Assembly: GCF_024345395.1 (NCBI RefSeq)
Contig: NZ_JAGQBA010000004.1
Coordinates: 186,001 to 250,000 of the forward strand
Source of the DNA: Cyanobium sp. Tous-M-B4
GTDB taxonomy: Bacteria > Cyanobacteriota > Cyanobacteriia > PCC-6307 > Cyanobiaceae
Length of the DNA stretch: 64,000 nt
Reading direction: 5' to 3'
A program made the translations under genes and the position numbers. The first letter of the stretch is position 1, and each line of letters begins with the position of its first letter. The notes below the pieces were generated by a model, which saw only the letters and a list, made by a program, of their open reading frames with translations, did no database searches and was not told where the DNA came from. This document shows, piece after piece, positions 53,270-63,695 of the stretch.

Positions 53270-54847
53270 ATGCCAAATAAGGGAATTAGTCAACGCAGTC
53301 GCCGGGATTTGCGCGGCTTCATCGACCTCCTGGAGCAACGGGGCCGGCTGAGGCGCATCAGCGCCCCGGTGGATCCAGACCTGGAGTTGGCAGCGATTGC
53401 CGACCGGGTGCTGGCAGCTGGCGGCCCGGCCCTGTTGTTTGAAAATGTGATCGGCTCCACCATGCCGGTCGCCGTGAACCTGCTGGGCACCCAGGAGCGG
53501 GTGCTCTGGAGCATGGGGATGGAGCAACCAGAGGAGCTGGAACGGCTAGGCGAGCGCCTGGCCCTGCTGCAGCAACCCCGACCCCCAAAGGGGGCCCGGG
53601 AGGCGGTGCGCTTTGGCTCGGTGCTGCTGGATGTACTCAAGGCCAGGCCCGATCTCGACCTCACCCCCCCCTGCCACCAGCAGGTGTTTAAGGGCGAGGC
53701 AGTGAACCTTGATGCCCTGCCCCTGCTGCGGCCCTGGCCCGGCGACGGTGGCCGGATCATCACCCTGGGCCTGGTGATCACCAAGGATCCAGAAACCGGT
53801 ACACCGAATGTGGGCGTGTACCGGCTGCAACAGCAGTCGGTGAACTCAATGACCGTGCACTGGCTGAGCGTGCGCGGTGGCGCTCGCCACCTGCGCAAGG
53901 CGGCGGCGATGGGCAAAAAGCTGGAAATCGCCATCGCCATCGGCGTCCATCCGCTGCTGGTGATGGCGGCCGCCACGCCGATCCCGGTGCAGTTGAGCGA
54001 GTGGCTGTTTGCCGGCATCTACGCCGGCGAGGGCGTGCGGCTCGCTAAGTGCAAAACGGTGAATTTGGAAGTGCCGAGCCACAGTGAGGTAGTTCTGGAA
54101 GGCACAATCACTCCTGGCTCGGAGCTGGCTGACGGACCATTTGGCGACCACATGGGCTTCTACGGCGGCGTCGAAGATTCGCCCCTCGTCCAGATCCAGT
54201 GCGTCACCCAGCGGCGGGCCCCCGTGTACTTCACCACCTTCAGTGGCCGGCCCCCTAAGGAAGACGCCATGTTGGCGATCGCCCTAAACCGCATCTACAC
54301 GCCGATCCTGCGCCAGCAGATCCCCGAGATCGTTGATTTCTTTCTGCCAATGGAGGGGCTCAGCTACAAACTCGCAGTAATAGCCATCGATAAGGCTTAT
54401 CCAGGCCAGGCCAAGCGGGCGGCGATGGCCTTCTGGAGCGCTTTGCCCCAGTTCACTTACACCAAATTTGTCGTGGTGGTGGATAAGAGCATCAACATCC
54501 GCGACCCGCGCCAAGTGATCTGGGCGATCAGTGCCCAAGTGGATCCGCAGCGGGATTTGTTTGTGCTCGAAGACACCCCCTTTGACAGCCTCGATTTCGC
54601 CAGCGAACGCCTGGGCTTGGGCGGCAGGCTGGCGATAGATGCCACCACCAAGATCGGTCCAGAGAAGCGCCACCCCTGGGGCGAACCCCTTAGTCGTCCT
54701 GCCGAGCTGGAGGCAAGGCTCGATGCCCGCTGGGCCGAGCTTGGATTGGCCGATATCGGCAAGGATGAGCCAGATCCGGCATTGTTTGGTTACACCCTGG
54801 AGCATGTGCTGGAGCGACTGGCAGGACGGGCAACGGCTAAGACCTGA
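53270..54847 (+). CDS. ubiD: UbiD-family decarboxylase
   Basis: 525 residues. Conserved UbiD stretches are 'SRRDLRGFIDLLEQRGRLRR', 'RIITLGLVITKDPETGTPNV', 'KKLEIAIAIGVHPLLVMAAA' and 'AYPGQAKRAAMAFWSALPQF'. It uses prenylated FMN made by UbiX to decarboxylate 4-hydroxy-3-polyprenylbenzoate, and by family is assigned to plastoquinone-like quinone synthesis. An earlier start at 53237 is possible. The TGA overlaps the ATG of the Rrf2 gene (TGATG). Confidence 0.94.
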   Translation: MPNKGISQRSRRDLRGFIDLLEQRGRLRRISAPVDPDLELAAIADRVLAAGGPALLFENVIGSTMPVAVNLLGTQERVLWSMGMEQPEELERLGERLALLQQPRPPKGAREAVRFGSVLLDVLKARPDLDLTPPCHQQVFKGEAVNLDALPLLRPWPGDGGRIITLGLVITKDPETGTPNVGVYRLQQQSVNSMTVHWLSVRGGARHLRKAAAMGKKLEIAIAIGVHPLLVMAAATPIPVQLSEWLFAGIYAGEGVRLAKCKTVNLEVPSHSEVVLEGTITPGSELADGPFGDHMGFYGGVEDSPLVQIQCVTQRRAPVYFTTFSGRPPKEDAMLAIALNRIYTPILRQQIPEIVDFFLPMEGLSYKLAVIAIDKAYPGQAKRAAMAFWSALPQFTYTKFVVVVDKSINIRDPRQVIWAISAQVDPQRDLFVLEDTPFDSLDFASERLGLGGRLAIDATTKIGPEKRHPWGEPLSRPAELEARLDARWAELGLADIGKDEPDPALFGYTLEHVLERLAGRATAKT

Positions 54848-55314
54848 TGCTTTCTCGCCAGGCCAGCCATGCTCTCAAGGCCCTACTGGAGCTGGCAGCA
54901 AGGCCACTGGAGTGGCAGTCAACCCACGCGCTGGCCACAGCCCATCTACTACCCGAACCCATGCTGGAGCAGCTGCTGCTGCGCCTACGGAGGGCCGGGC
55001 TGCTCGATGCGAGGCGTGGGCGCGTGGGCGGCTACCGACTCACCAGGCCGGCGCGGGAAATTTCAATGGAGCAGATTTTGGCAGGGCTGGGCGAGGCTTT
55101 GAAAGTTGCTGATGTTTGGAGAGAAAGTGCTAACCGGTCTGCAACGTCGGAGCCGGCCAGTTCTCCAGCCGATCAAGTGACCTATGCATTGCAGCTACGG
55201 CTAGAGCGGGTCCGGCAGAAGGCGCTGGCCGAACTCAGTCTTGAAGATCTGCTGTTCGACCTGCGCAGCGCCGTGGCCGGATCCGATAGCGAGGGTGGGG
55301 TGATGCTTGGTTGA
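54847..55314 (+). CDS. Rrf2-family transcription factor without cysteines
   Basis: 155 residues. N-terminal winged helix 'LSRQASHALKALLELAARPL', 'LLPEPMLEQLLLRLRRAGLL' and wing 'ARRGRVGGYRLTRPAREISM', then a dimer helix. The three cysteines that hold the [2Fe-2S] cluster in IscR and NsrR are absent; there is no Cys in the whole protein. It may respond to something else or act without a ligand. Start overlaps the ubiD stop, so it is co-translated. Confidence 0.9.
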   Translation: MLSRQASHALKALLELAARPLEWQSTHALATAHLLPEPMLEQLLLRLRRAGLLDARRGRVGGYRLTRPAREISMEQILAGLGEALKVADVWRESANRSATSEPASSPADQVTYALQLRLERVRQKALAELSLEDLLFDLRSAVAGSDSEGGVMLG

Positions 55315-55357
55315 GCCATGGACCTCCCCACCTTTCCTTGCTGGAGCATGCCGATAT

Positions 55358-55861
55358 TCAGTCGCAACCCTCCACCGACACGCGGTAACTGAAGCCGGTA
55401 GAGGCGGGCATTTTGGTGGCACCAACCCTCACATTCACCTGGTTCGTGCGCCGGCCAGGTACGGCTGGAAAAGGACCGAAGACGTGTCTCTGCTCAGGTT
55501 GAAGGGTGCGATTCTCATTCACCAAGCAAAGGTCGTTGTTATCGGTGAGTCGCAAAAATGCTGAGGCTGGGAACACCGCCTTATCTGTCGATGCCGACTG
55601 CAAGTTGATGCGATGACTGGCGTAGCTGCGATCTACCGCAAAATCTGTGTTCCAGTTGTTGCGGCGAAACAATCCATCCGGACTGATGCGTTTTTGCACA
55701 ACGGGCTCGCCACCTGCTGCTATAGGCATCAGAAACCGACAGCTAGCCTGGGCCGCGCCAGCATCAGCCGAAAGCACGACAATTGCAGCAATTACTAACG
55801 ACACAGTTAGACGTAGCGCGTTCCTGCTAGCCGAGACACATTTAGACTTCAAATGCAGCAT
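55358..55861 (-). CDS. Secreted protein of unknown function
   Basis: 167 residues. A signal peptide with core 'LTVSLVIAAIVVLSADAGAA' is probably cut at 'AQA-SC'. Mature protein: 'CRFLMPIAAGGEPVVQKRIS', 'NNWNTDFAVDRSYASHRINL', 'VFPASAFLRLTDNNDLCLVN' and a terminal 'FSYRVSVEGCD'. It has three or four Cys and looks beta-rich. DNA around it is more AT-rich than its neighbours, a mild hint of transfer. I do not recognise the family. Confidence 0.65.
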   Translation of the reverse strand: MLHLKSKCVSASRNALRLTVSLVIAAIVVLSADAGAAQASCRFLMPIAAGGEPVVQKRISPDGLFRRNNWNTDFAVDRSYASHRINLQSASTDKAVFPASAFLRLTDNNDLCLVNENRTLQPEQRHVFGPFPAVPGRRTNQVNVRVGATKMPASTGFSYRVSVEGCD

Positions 55862-56005
55862 TGAAAAGACCAGTCGTGATAATCAAAATCCACACTAGAT
55901 CCTCAAGCCAGATAAAAAGTACATGCCATTAACGATGAATGGCAAAGTAATGAATAATTCGATGATTTCTGAGATCATCAACTTGAGTGAACTGCTGCCG
56001 TGCCT

Positions 56006-56830
56006 ATGACTACCGCCATCGCTATGACAATCGGAGGCAGCGATTCCAGCGGCGGCGCCGGCATCCAGGCCGACCTCAAGACCTTCACGGCCATGAGGGT
56101 ATTTGGCTGCTCGGCCATCACCTGCGTCACCGCCCAAAACACCACAGGTGTCAGCCGCGTGGACTCTCTGCCGCCAGAGGCCCTGAGCGCCCAGATCACC
56201 GCGGTGCTCACCGACCTGCCGGTGGCAGCCCTTAAAACCGGCATGTTGCTCAATGCCAGCCTGATCGAAGCCACCGCTGCCGCCCTGGCGCCGTTGGCGA
56301 TCCCGAAATTGATCGATCCGGTGATGGTGTCGCGGGCAGGGTCAGTGCTACTTGAGCCCAGCGCCATTGCTGCCTATCGGCTGCTGCTGCCCCAGGCCGA
56401 GCTGCTCACCCCCAACCTGCACGAAGCCCAGCTACTCAGCGGCGTGACGATTGAGGCGGCTAGCGATCTGGAACTTGCGGTTGAGCAAGCGGCGCAGAGG
56501 CTGCTGGAGCTGGGGTCAGCAGCGGTGCTGGTAAAAGGCGGCGGCCGGCCAGAGCTGCGCGGCCGCGACTACCTCCTGCAGCGGCATGCCCCTGGGCAGT
56601 GGCTCAGCCACGCGCCGATTAGCACCATCCACACCCACGGCAGTGGCTGCACACTGGGGGCAGCGATCACTGCCCAGCGGGCCCTGGGACGATCCCTTCA
56701 GGAGGCCATTAACGAAGCCAAGCGCTACGTGGAGGGCGGCTTGCGCTCCGCCCTAGCCATTGGCGCAGGTCAAGGCCCGCTCTGCCACTGGCATGCCTAT
56801 GAATCAGTCGAGCAGCGGCAGGCTCCATAG
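56006..56830 (+). CDS. thiD: Hydroxymethylpyrimidine/phosphomethylpyrimidine kinase
   Basis: 274 residues from ATG 56006 (GTG at 56000 is also possible). Ribokinase-like fold: '[20 protein letters not shown]', '[18 protein letters not shown]', '[18 protein letters not shown]' and the catalytic '[20 protein letters not shown]'. It phosphorylates HMP twice for thiamine synthesis. I looked for a TPP riboswitch upstream and did not see one. It shares the plus strand with aroA (26 bases apart). Confidence 0.95.
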   Translation: MTTAIAMTIGGSDSSGGAGIQADLKTFTAMRVFGCSAITCVTAQNTTGVSRVDSLPPEALSAQITAVLTDLPVAALKTGMLLNASLIEATAAALAPLAIPKLIDPVMVSRAGSVLLEPSAIAAYRLLLPQAELLTPNLHEAQLLSGVTIEAASDLELAVEQAAQRLLELGSAAVLVKGGGRPELRGRDYLLQRHAPGQWLSHAPISTIHTHGSGCTLGAAITAQRALGRSLQEAINEAKRYVEGGLRSALAIGAGQGPLCHWHAYESVEQRQAP

Positions 56831-56856
56831 GATCGGCCCACTGCCGTCAGAGCTTC

Positions 56857-58191
56857 GTGGCCCATTTCGCCGCCAATCATGCCCCACTCCGCCTGACTGG
56901 TGGCGGCACCCTGGCGGGAACCGTGCAGGTGCCTGGGGATAAATCAATCTCCCACCGGGCCCTTTTGTTTGGGGCTATCGCCGAGGGAGAAACGCGCATC
57001 GAGGGCTTGCTACCAGCGGAGGACCCGCTTAGTACGGCGGCCTGCCTGCGGGCCATGGGCGTGGAGGTATCGCCGATTCAGGCCGGCCAGCCAGTGACCG
57101 TGCAAGGCGCCGGCCTTGATGGCTTCCAGGAACCTGGCGATGTGCTCGATTGCGGCAACTCGGGCACCACCATGCGGCTGATGCTGGGGCTGCTGGCAGG
57201 CCGGGTGGGCCGCCACTTCGTGCTCACTGGTGATGGCTCCCTACGGGGCAGGCCGATGCGGCGGGTCGGAGCCCCCCTGGCCCAAATGGGTGCCCAGATC
57301 CATGGCCGCGGGGACGGCAACTTTGCACCCTTGGCGGTGCAGGGCCAGCCGCTGCGCGGCACAACCATTCACACCCCGGTTGCCTCAGCCCAGGTGAAGA
57401 GCGCCATCCTGCTTGCCGCCCTCACCGCTGACGGGCCCACCACCGTGATCGAGCCGGCCCAGAGCCGCGATCACAGCGAGCGAATGCTGCGGTCCTTCGG
57501 CGCCGAGTTATCTGTGGGCGGTGAAGGCAATACAGTGGTCACCCTAACCCCGGGGCAAACGCTCAAAGGGCAAGCCGTGGTGGTGCCAGGTGACATCAGC
57601 TCCGCCGCTTTCTGGCTGGTGGCCGGTGCCATCACCCCAGGCGCTGAGATCACAGTGCAGAACGTGGGGCTCAACCCCAGCCGGACCGGCATCCTCGAGG
57701 TGCTGGAGCAGATGGGCGCTCAAATCAGCGTCCTCAACCGCCGGGATGTGGCCGGGGAGCCTGTGGGCGACCTGCGGGTTTGCCACGGCCCGCTGCAAGC
57801 CTTTGAAATCGGTGGCGATCTGATCCCCCGGCTCGTTGATGAAATCCCAGTGCTAGCCGTAGCCGCCTGCTGCGCCGAGGGCATCAGCCGCATTCGTGAC
57901 GCCGAGGAGCTGCGGGTCAAGGAAACAGACCGCCTGGCGGTAATGGGACGGCAGCTCGGGGCGATGGGCGGCCGCATCGAGGAATTCGCAGACGGCATGA
58001 CTATCAGCGGCTGTACCGAACTGCATGGCGCAGAGGTTGACAGTGAGACCGACCACCGAGTGGCCATGAGTCTGGCGGTAGCCGCCGGCATCGCCCAGGG
58101 CGACACCCTGCTGCACCGGCCGGAAGCGGCGGCCGTCTCCTATCCGGGCTTCTGGGCCGACCTAGCCCGCCTCAAGCAACAGGCAAACTGA
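56857..58191 (+). CDS. aroA: 3-phosphoshikimate 1-carboxyvinyltransferase
   Basis: 444 residues from a GTG start. EPSPS motifs are '[20 protein letters not shown]', '[20 protein letters not shown]', '[20 protein letters not shown]', '[20 protein letters not shown]' and '[20 protein letters not shown]'. It joins shikimate-3-phosphate and PEP in the shikimate pathway. The NSGTT loop resembles Bacillus-type enzymes. It is followed by glmU after 22 bases. Confidence 0.96.
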   Translation: MAHFAANHAPLRLTGGGTLAGTVQVPGDKSISHRALLFGAIAEGETRIEGLLPAEDPLSTAACLRAMGVEVSPIQAGQPVTVQGAGLDGFQEPGDVLDCGNSGTTMRLMLGLLAGRVGRHFVLTGDGSLRGRPMRRVGAPLAQMGAQIHGRGDGNFAPLAVQGQPLRGTTIHTPVASAQVKSAILLAALTADGPTTVIEPAQSRDHSERMLRSFGAELSVGGEGNTVVTLTPGQTLKGQAVVVPGDISSAAFWLVAGAITPGAEITVQNVGLNPSRTGILEVLEQMGAQISVLNRRDVAGEPVGDLRVCHGPLQAFEIGGDLIPRLVDEIPVLAVAACCAEGISRIRDAEELRVKETDRLAVMGRQLGAMGGRIEEFADGMTISGCTELHGAEVDSETDHRVAMSLAVAAGIAQGDTLLHRPEAAAVSYPGFWADLARLKQQAN

Positions 58192-58213
58192 TACCTATTC
58201 CACATACAAGTCC

Positions 58214-59587
58214 ATGCTCGCCGTCGCCGTATTGGCCGCAGGGAAGGGCACCCGCATGAAGAGCGCCCTGCCCAAGGTGCTCCAGCCCCTAGCCGGTGCC
58301 ACCCTGGTGGAGCGGGTACTGGCCAGCTGCGAGCAGCTTCAGCCAGAGCGGCGCCTGCTGATCGTTGGCCACCAGGCCGAGCGGGTGGAGCAGCAGCTGC
58401 AGGGCCTAAGCGGCCTGGAATTCGTGTTGCAGCAGCCACAGAACGGCACTGGCCACGCCGTGCAGCAGCTGCTCGAGCCGCTAAAAGACTTCAGCGGCGA
58501 TCTGCTGGTACTCAATGGCGACGTGCCGTTGCTACGCCCCGAAACCCTTGCGACCCTGCTGGAGCAACACCGCAGCAGTGGCGCTGCCGTGACCCTGCTG
58601 ACAGCCAGGCTGGACGATCCCAGTGGTTACGGGCGAGTGTTTGCCGATGCCAACGGCTCAGTTAGCGCAATCGTGGAGCACCGCGACTGCAACGACCACC
58701 AGCGTCTCAACGACCTCACCAACGCCGGTATCTACTGCTTCAACTGGGCCAAGTTGGCCGAGGTGCTGCCCAAGCTCACCACCGACAACGACCAAGGCGA
58801 GCTTTACCTCACCGACACGGTGGCCCTGCTCCGACCGGCCATGCACCGAGAGGTGGCCGATGCCGACGAAATTGCCGGTATCAACGACCGGCTCCAGCTC
58901 AGCCAATGCGAGGCGGCACTGCAGGAACGGCTAAAGCGCCACTGGATGGCTGAGGGTGTCAGCTTTGTCGATCCAGCTAGCTGCACCCTCAGCGAGGACT
59001 GCCGCTTTGGCCAGGATGTTGTCGTTGAACCCCAATGCCACTTCCGAGGCAGCAGCTCCATCGGCGATGGCTGCCGCATCGGGCCCGGCTGCTTGATCGA
59101 AGACAGCAGTTTGGGAGCAGGTGTGACCGTGCTCTATTCAGTGCTGCGCCAGGTGCAGGTGGGTGAGCACTGCGCCATTGGCCCCTTCGCCCAGCTACGC
59201 CCCGGCACCTCATTGGCGAAGCACTGTCACATCGGCAATTTTGTGGAAGTGAAAAACAGCAGTCTTGCCGATGGCGTGAAAGTAAACCATCTCAGCTATA
59301 TCGGCGACGCAGATCTGGGAGCTGGCGTCAACGTGGGAGCAGGCACAATCACCGCCAACTACGACGGCGTGCGCAAGCACCGCACCGTGGTGGGCGCCGG
59401 CAGCAAAACCGGGGCAAATTCTGTGCTGGTGGCACCACTGACCCTGGGCGAAAACGTCACCGTTGGTGCCGGCTCGACGATCACCAAGGACGTGCCGGCC
59501 GGGTCGCTCGCCTTGGGCCGTGCTCGCCAGCTCGTCAAGGAAAACTGGTCCACCCAGTTAAACCAGCCAAGCCCTCCAGCCCCATAG
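58214..59587 (+). CDS. glmU: Bifunctional GlmU (acetyltransferase/uridylyltransferase)
   Basis: 457 residues. The N-terminal uridylyltransferase has '[20 protein letters not shown]' and '[20 protein letters not shown]'. A left-handed beta-helix acetyltransferase begins near residue 250 ('[20 protein letters not shown]') and includes '[20 protein letters not shown]' and '[20 protein letters not shown]'. It makes UDP-GlcNAc for peptidoglycan and lipopolysaccharide. It is on the same strand as aroA, with the high-light-inducible gene 26 bases after. Confidence 0.97.
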   Translation: MLAVAVLAAGKGTRMKSALPKVLQPLAGATLVERVLASCEQLQPERRLLIVGHQAERVEQQLQGLSGLEFVLQQPQNGTGHAVQQLLEPLKDFSGDLLVLNGDVPLLRPETLATLLEQHRSSGAAVTLLTARLDDPSGYGRVFADANGSVSAIVEHRDCNDHQRLNDLTNAGIYCFNWAKLAEVLPKLTTDNDQGELYLTDTVALLRPAMHREVADADEIAGINDRLQLSQCEAALQERLKRHWMAEGVSFVDPASCTLSEDCRFGQDVVVEPQCHFRGSSSIGDGCRIGPGCLIEDSSLGAGVTVLYSVLRQVQVGEHCAIGPFAQLRPGTSLAKHCHIGNFVEVKNSSLADGVKVNHLSYIGDADLGAGVNVGAGTITANYDGVRKHRTVVGAGSKTGANSVLVAPLTLGENVTVGAGSTITKDVPAGSLALGRARQLVKENWSTQLNQPSPPAP

Positions 59588-59612
59588 GCTGCGCCAATCT
59601 TCCCCAGCTTTT

Positions 59613-59873
59613 ATGAATCGCGACAGGCGTCCTGCAGCTTCACCAGATGCAGCTTCACCAGATAAAGAGGGCTTTCTCTACGAGCCGGTCGAACGGTTTG
59701 GCGAGAGCATGACCAGTCCCAAACCCTGGAACAAGGCTGCCCTTGCCGGGGTGGAATTATTAAATGGTCGGGTGGCCATGCTTGGCTTTGCCGCAGCAAT
59801 CGCCGGCGAGCTTCTCACCGGCAAGGGCATGGTGGGCCAGCTGGCTGCCATGTTGCATTGGTATTTGGGCTGA
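59613..59873 (+). CDS. High-light-inducible protein (Hli/SCP family)
   Basis: 86 residues. One membrane helix with the chlorophyll-binding motif 'AGVELLNGRVAMLGFAAAIA' (E-x-x-N-G-R-x-A-M-x-G-F). Hlips bind chlorophyll and carotenoid, quench excess energy and escort PSII assembly. The N-terminal extension is polar and holds a 15-base tandem duplication (AASPD twice). The helix is followed by a short 'TGKGMVGQLAAMLHWYLG' tail. Confidence 0.93.
   Translation: MNRDRRPAASPDAASPDKEGFLYEPVERFGESMTSPKPWNKAALAGVELLNGRVAMLGFAAAIAGELLTGKGMVGQLAAMLHWYLG
59633..59662 (+). repeat. 15-base tandem duplication in the hli N-terminus
   Basis: TGCAGCTTCACCAGA occurs twice head to tail, giving AASPD-AASPD in frame. 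It is the second 15-base in-frame duplication near a 5' end in this window. Confidence 0.95.
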
Positions 59874-59987
59874 AAGCAGAAAGGCCCCGAGTGAACCACC
59901 ACCCAGGACCTTCGCCCGAAGGCACAACATCGTGAAATGCTGCTCCGCAGCCATCATGGCCGATCGCGTCGAGCCCGGCATGGCCGA

Positions 59988-61382
59988 TTAGAGAAGCGGG
60001 ATCAAGCGCTCCAGAGCAACACCCCGGCTGGCCTTGAGCAGAAGCACATCTCCAGGCTCCAGCCATTGCTGCAATGGCTCTGCCGCAGCCTCCGGGCAAT
60101 CCACCTGCCTTAAACGCGCTAGGCCAGTGGCCGCCGCAACCATGGCCGCCCCTTCCTCGCCCTGGTCCACGATCACCAGCCCATCAAGGTCAAGTTGCCT
60201 TGCCCGTTCGGCCACGCTGCGGTGCAGAGCGAGGCTCTGCTCGCCCAGCTCAAGCATCGTGCCGAGCACCGCGAAGCGGCGGCCTGGCTGCTGGGCCAGC
60301 AGCTCCAAGGCGGCAAGCACCGCCTCCGGTGAGGCGTTGTAGGTCTCGTCAAGTATCAGCACGCCATTTTGCTGCAAACGGCGGCTGCGTCCTCCGGGCA
60401 AATCCACCTGCAGGGGCCGCCAACGCTCAGGCTCAAGGCCGAGCTCACGAGCTACCGCCATGGCAAGCATCAGGTTGCGGGCGTGATGAACACCCTCTAG
60501 CGGCACGGGCAGGGCCACTCCGGCCAACTCCAAAATCTCCCCCTGGCAATCAAGGCTGCCCACCAGGTCTGCGGCCACTTCATGGCCTTCTCCCTGCAGG
60601 GCAACCCGAACTACCCGGCCAGACCACACCCTGGCCAGGGCACTGTCCAGAAGAGGATCACCTGCCGGGATCACCACCAAGCCATCGGGCCTTAAACCAG
60701 CCACGATTTCGCACTTAGCCGTAGCGATTGCCTCGCGACTGCCAAGCCGGCCGATGTGGGCTGTGCCGATGTTGGTAATCACTGCCACATCGGGGCTGGC
60801 GCAACGACTGAGCCGTTCGATCTCACCGAGGCCCCGCATGCCCATTTCCACAACCAAGGCCGCCTGATCAGGTGCTGCGCCCAGCAAGGTCAGGGGAACG
60901 CCTACGTCGTTGTTTTCGTTGCCGCTGGAGGCCCAGATCGGCCCAAGCGGAGCCAGGGCACTGCGGATAAGTTCCCGCGTGGTGGTCTTGCCGGCGGAAC
61001 CGGTCACCGCCACCACTGCTGCTGCAAGCTGCAGGCGCCAGAGACCCGCCAGGTCCTGGTAAGCCTGCAGGGTGTCCGGCACCAGCCAGAGAGGAACGTG
61101 AGCTGCGGCAGCAGCAGCCAACACACTGGCCTGGGAGGCTGGCGCAAGGTGGCCCGCCTGGGCTAATAGGGCGGCGGCACCTGCCTCGAGGGCACCGGCA
61201 AGGAAGCCATGGCCATCGAAGCGCTCGCCAATCAGCGGCAGAAAAAGGTCACCGCCGCGCAGCTGGCGGCTATCGGTGCAGATGGCCTGGGCGGCAAGCT
61301 TCAGCTCCGCCTGATCCAGCGCAAGTGGGCCGGTGGCGGGTGGACCCCAAAGCTCCTGCAACTGGGCTAAACGCAGACTCAT
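59988..61382 (-). CDS. murF: UDP-MurNAc-tripeptide--D-Ala-D-Ala ligase
   Basis: 464 residues. P-loop 'VVAVTGSAGKTTTRELIRSA', the Mur-ligase central domain with 'ENNDVGVPLTLLGAAPDQAA' and 'IGTAHIGRLGSREAIATAKC', and the C-terminal 'VLILDETYNASPEAVLAALE'. It adds D-Ala-D-Ala to the peptidoglycan precursor. Convergent with hli across a gap of about 114 bases with no clear terminator. The next gene upstream ends 28 bases before its start. Confidence 0.95.
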   Translation of the reverse strand: MSLRLAQLQELWGPPATGPLALDQAELKLAAQAICTDSRQLRGGDLFLPLIGERFDGHGFLAGALEAGAAALLAQAGHLAPASQASVLAAAAAAHVPLWLVPDTLQAYQDLAGLWRLQLAAAVVAVTGSAGKTTTRELIRSALAPLGPIWASSGNENNDVGVPLTLLGAAPDQAALVVEMGMRGLGEIERLSRCASPDVAVITNIGTAHIGRLGSREAIATAKCEIVAGLRPDGLVVIPAGDPLLDSALARVWSGRVVRVALQGEGHEVAADLVGSLDCQGEILELAGVALPVPLEGVHHARNLMLAMAVARELGLEPERWRPLQVDLPGGRSRRLQQNGVLILDETYNASPEAVLAALELLAQQPGRRFAVLGTMLELGEQSLALHRSVAERARQLDLDGLVIVDQGEEGAAMVAAATGLARLRQVDCPEAAAEPLQQWLEPGDVLLLKASRGVALERLIPLL

Positions 61383-61410
61383 CGTCGGCAGTCGGGGGCG
61401 ATGCCGAGGA

Positions 61411-62175
61411 TCATGCCTGAGGAATTGTCTCCGCCTCCAACAGCACCATGCCGCTACCCACCCGGGCGGCCTGAGCCAGCAGATTGCCGCCAGGGGCTAC
61501 CAGGCGCAGACGCTCGTAACCCAACTCGCGGCTGCGCTGCAGCCAGATATCGGCCTGCTGCTGGCGTCGCTGCAATGGCAAGCCTGCCCAGGTCGTCACC
61601 AGCTCCAGATCGAGCAGCCCCTGCTCTGGGTGAGGGCGAGCAGAAGCAATACAGCCCTCGGGGTCGTCGTTTGAGAGCAGGGCCAGCAGGGGGTCGAGCT
61701 CAAGGCGCGTGGCTGGAGCAGGCTCTGCAAGCTCAGGAGAGCTTGGAGCTGGATCAACAGAGCGAGCAGCTGGCTGGCCTAGCGCCTGGGCAATCTGCAG
61801 ATCAGAACGGGGGGCAACTTGTTCAACAACTGGTTGAACGGCTGAACTATCCGCAATATCAAAAGTGGTGGGGGTGGGGCTAGAGAAGACAGTTTTTATC
61901 AGCAGCGTCAGCAAACACGCCAATACAGCCAGACCCAGGGCTAGCAGCACCGGCCAAAAAAAGGCCGCAAGCCCTTGGGGCCAAAAGCCAGGCACGGATA
62001 AATCTCCCTCCCGGTTGCGGCGCACCAGCTCCCGCAGCTTGAGCACCGTGCTGGCCAAGGCGGCACGCAGGTCCACTGCAAGACGGCCCCAAGGTTCTAC
62101 GTAAGGGGCCGGATAGGGAGCTGGTGGCTCCGAACGGCCCGAACTATCGGGGGCGGAAGTGGGTGGCGTCACCAA
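61411..62175 (-). CDS. Membrane-anchored protein of unknown function
   Basis: 254 residues. A cytoplasmic Pro-rich N-terminus is followed by 'VDLRAALASTVLKLRELVRR', one membrane helix 'PVLLALGLAVLACLLTLLIK', a Pro/Ala-rich linker, and a C-terminal domain (about 165-254) with 'DPEGCIASARPHPEQGLLDL', 'ADIWLQRSRELGYERLRLVA' and 'GSGMVLLEAETIPQA'. Similar proteins occur in Synechococcus. It lies between glgA and murF on the same strand and might have an envelope role. Confidence 0.75.
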   Translation of the reverse strand: MVTPPTSAPDSSGRSEPPAPYPAPYVEPWGRLAVDLRAALASTVLKLRELVRRNREGDLSVPGFWPQGLAAFFWPVLLALGLAVLACLLTLLIKTVFSSPTPTTFDIADSSAVQPVVEQVAPRSDLQIAQALGQPAARSVDPAPSSPELAEPAPATRLELDPLLALLSNDDPEGCIASARPHPEQGLLDLELVTTWAGLPLQRRQQQADIWLQRSRELGYERLRLVAPGGNLLAQAARVGSGMVLLEAETIPQA

Positions 62176-62182
62176 AAGGGGT

Positions 62183-63655
62183 TCAACGGCGCTTCAGCAG
62201 GGAAGCCAGACCCCTCCGGCTGGGGTCAGCATCTTGACCTTGGGAGAAACGCTCAACGGCGGCCGCTTCAGGCGTTGGCTCCTTTACGCCGCAAACGTCG
62301 CGGTACATGGCGTCGTATTCGAGCGCCGAGCGGGCCCAGCTGAAGTCCACGCCCATGCCCCGGCGCTGGAGTTCCTGCCAACTGGCCTGATTGCGGTAGG
62401 CCTCCCAGGAGCGCACGATTGCCGTGTAGAAATCGATTGGCTCGTAGCGATCGAAGCCATAGCCATTGCCGCTGCCCGCCAGGGGGTCGTTGGGGGGCAC
62501 GGTGTCCACCAGACCACCCACCATCCGCACCACCGGAATCGAGCCGTAGCGCATCGCCAGCATCTGGCTGATACCGCAGGGCTCAAAACGACTCGGCATC
62601 AAGAAGGCGTCGCTGCCGGCATAAATCAGCCTTGAGAGGGCGTCGTCGTAGGTGAGGAAAACGGCGAAGCGGCCGGGATGGCGCGCTGCCATCTGCCATA
62701 GCCCCGACTCATAGGTGCGATCCCCCGTGCCCAGAACAACAACCTGGCTGTCGGTATAGGCCAACACCCGATCAGCAACCTGCAGCAGCAGGTCGACACC
62801 TTTTTGATCGACTAGCCGGCTCACCATTCCCATTAGGTAGGAGCGGGGATTCACAGCCAAGCCAAAGCGCTCCTGAAGGGCCTGCTTATTAATGGCACGG
62901 GGGGCTAAATCCGCAGCCGAAAACTGGGCTGGCAGGCTGGCATCAGTGGCTGGATTCCAGTCTTCGGTATCAATGCCGTTGAGGATGCCGCGCAACTTGC
63001 CACTGATGAAATTCAGCAAGCCATCGAGATGCTCGCCGTATTGGGGCGTGCGGATCTCCATCGCATAGGTAGGGGACACCGCATTGACCCGATCTGCATA
63101 CAGCAAGGCCGCCGCCATCGTGTGGTCCCCTTGCATGTACCAGGGACACCAGGTAATGCGATCAAGCTTCCAGCGCCAAGGGCCCTGATACTTGAGATTG
63201 TGGATTGTGAATACGGTGCTGATCTCCGGGTCTTGATGCATCCACACCGGCAACATGCCGGTGTGCCAGTCGTGGCAGTGCAGCACCTGAGGCTTCCAGT
63301 GATGCCAGCAGAATTCCGCAGTGGCGCTGGCAAAGAAAGTAAAGCGCCAATCCTCGTCTTCGCCGCCGTAGATGCGCTCCGGATCAAACACCGGATGGCC
63401 CACTAAATAGAGAATCAGGCCGTTGGTGGGATGGCGGGCCTCAAAGACAGCGAAGTCATTGCCCATCGTGTGGCCGCGCCAGATGGGTTCGGGCGAAACC
63501 TTCAACTTCGACCACAACTTGCCGTAACCCGGCAAAATGATGCGTACGTCGTGGCCTAAGGCGGCTAGGGCCGGGGGCAAGGAACCCACCACATCTCCCA
63601 TGCCCCCGACCTTGATCATCGGCGCGCATTCGGCTGCCGCAAACAAGACCCGCAT
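62183..63655 (-). CDS. glgA: Glycogen (starch) synthase, ADP-glucose type
   Basis: 490 residues, GT5 family. N-terminal K-x-G-G motif in '[20 protein letters not shown]', '[20 protein letters not shown]', and the C-terminal acceptor region '[20 protein letters not shown]' with catalytic Glu. It extends glycogen with ADP-glucose, the carbon store of cyanobacteria. It is separated from the unknown membrane gene by 7 bases. Confidence 0.96.
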   Translation of the reverse strand: MRVLFAAAECAPMIKVGGMGDVVGSLPPALAALGHDVRIILPGYGKLWSKLKVSPEPIWRGHTMGNDFAVFEARHPTNGLILYLVGHPVFDPERIYGGEDEDWRFTFFASATAEFCWHHWKPQVLHCHDWHTGMLPVWMHQDPEISTVFTIHNLKYQGPWRWKLDRITWCPWYMQGDHTMAAALLYADRVNAVSPTYAMEIRTPQYGEHLDGLLNFISGKLRGILNGIDTEDWNPATDASLPAQFSAADLAPRAINKQALQERFGLAVNPRSYLMGMVSRLVDQKGVDLLLQVADRVLAYTDSQVVVLGTGDRTYESGLWQMAARHPGRFAVFLTYDDALSRLIYAGSDAFLMPSRFEPCGISQMLAMRYGSIPVVRMVGGLVDTVPPNDPLAGSGNGYGFDRYEPIDFYTAIVRSWEAYRNQASWQELQRRGMGVDFSWARSALEYDAMYRDVCGVKEPTPEAAAVERFSQGQDADPSRRGLASLLKRR

Positions 63656-63695
63656 CCCAGAGTTACCGGAGGTGGGCGCAACTCTACGGGCGTCG

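Noticed and set aside
53290-54018. 242-residue minus-strand frame inside ubiD
   Set aside because: Ser/Arg-rich antisense sequence typical of shadows; ubiD is clearly the coding strand.
55895-56005. Possible TPP riboswitch before thiD
   Set aside because: A CTGAGA-like string is present at about 55970, but the other conserved TPP-aptamer elements are missing, so this is probably chance.
59874-59987. Gap between hli and murF
   Set aside because: Contains a short CTTCG-containing inverted repeat but no T-run, no small frame with a ribosome-binding site and no RNA signature.
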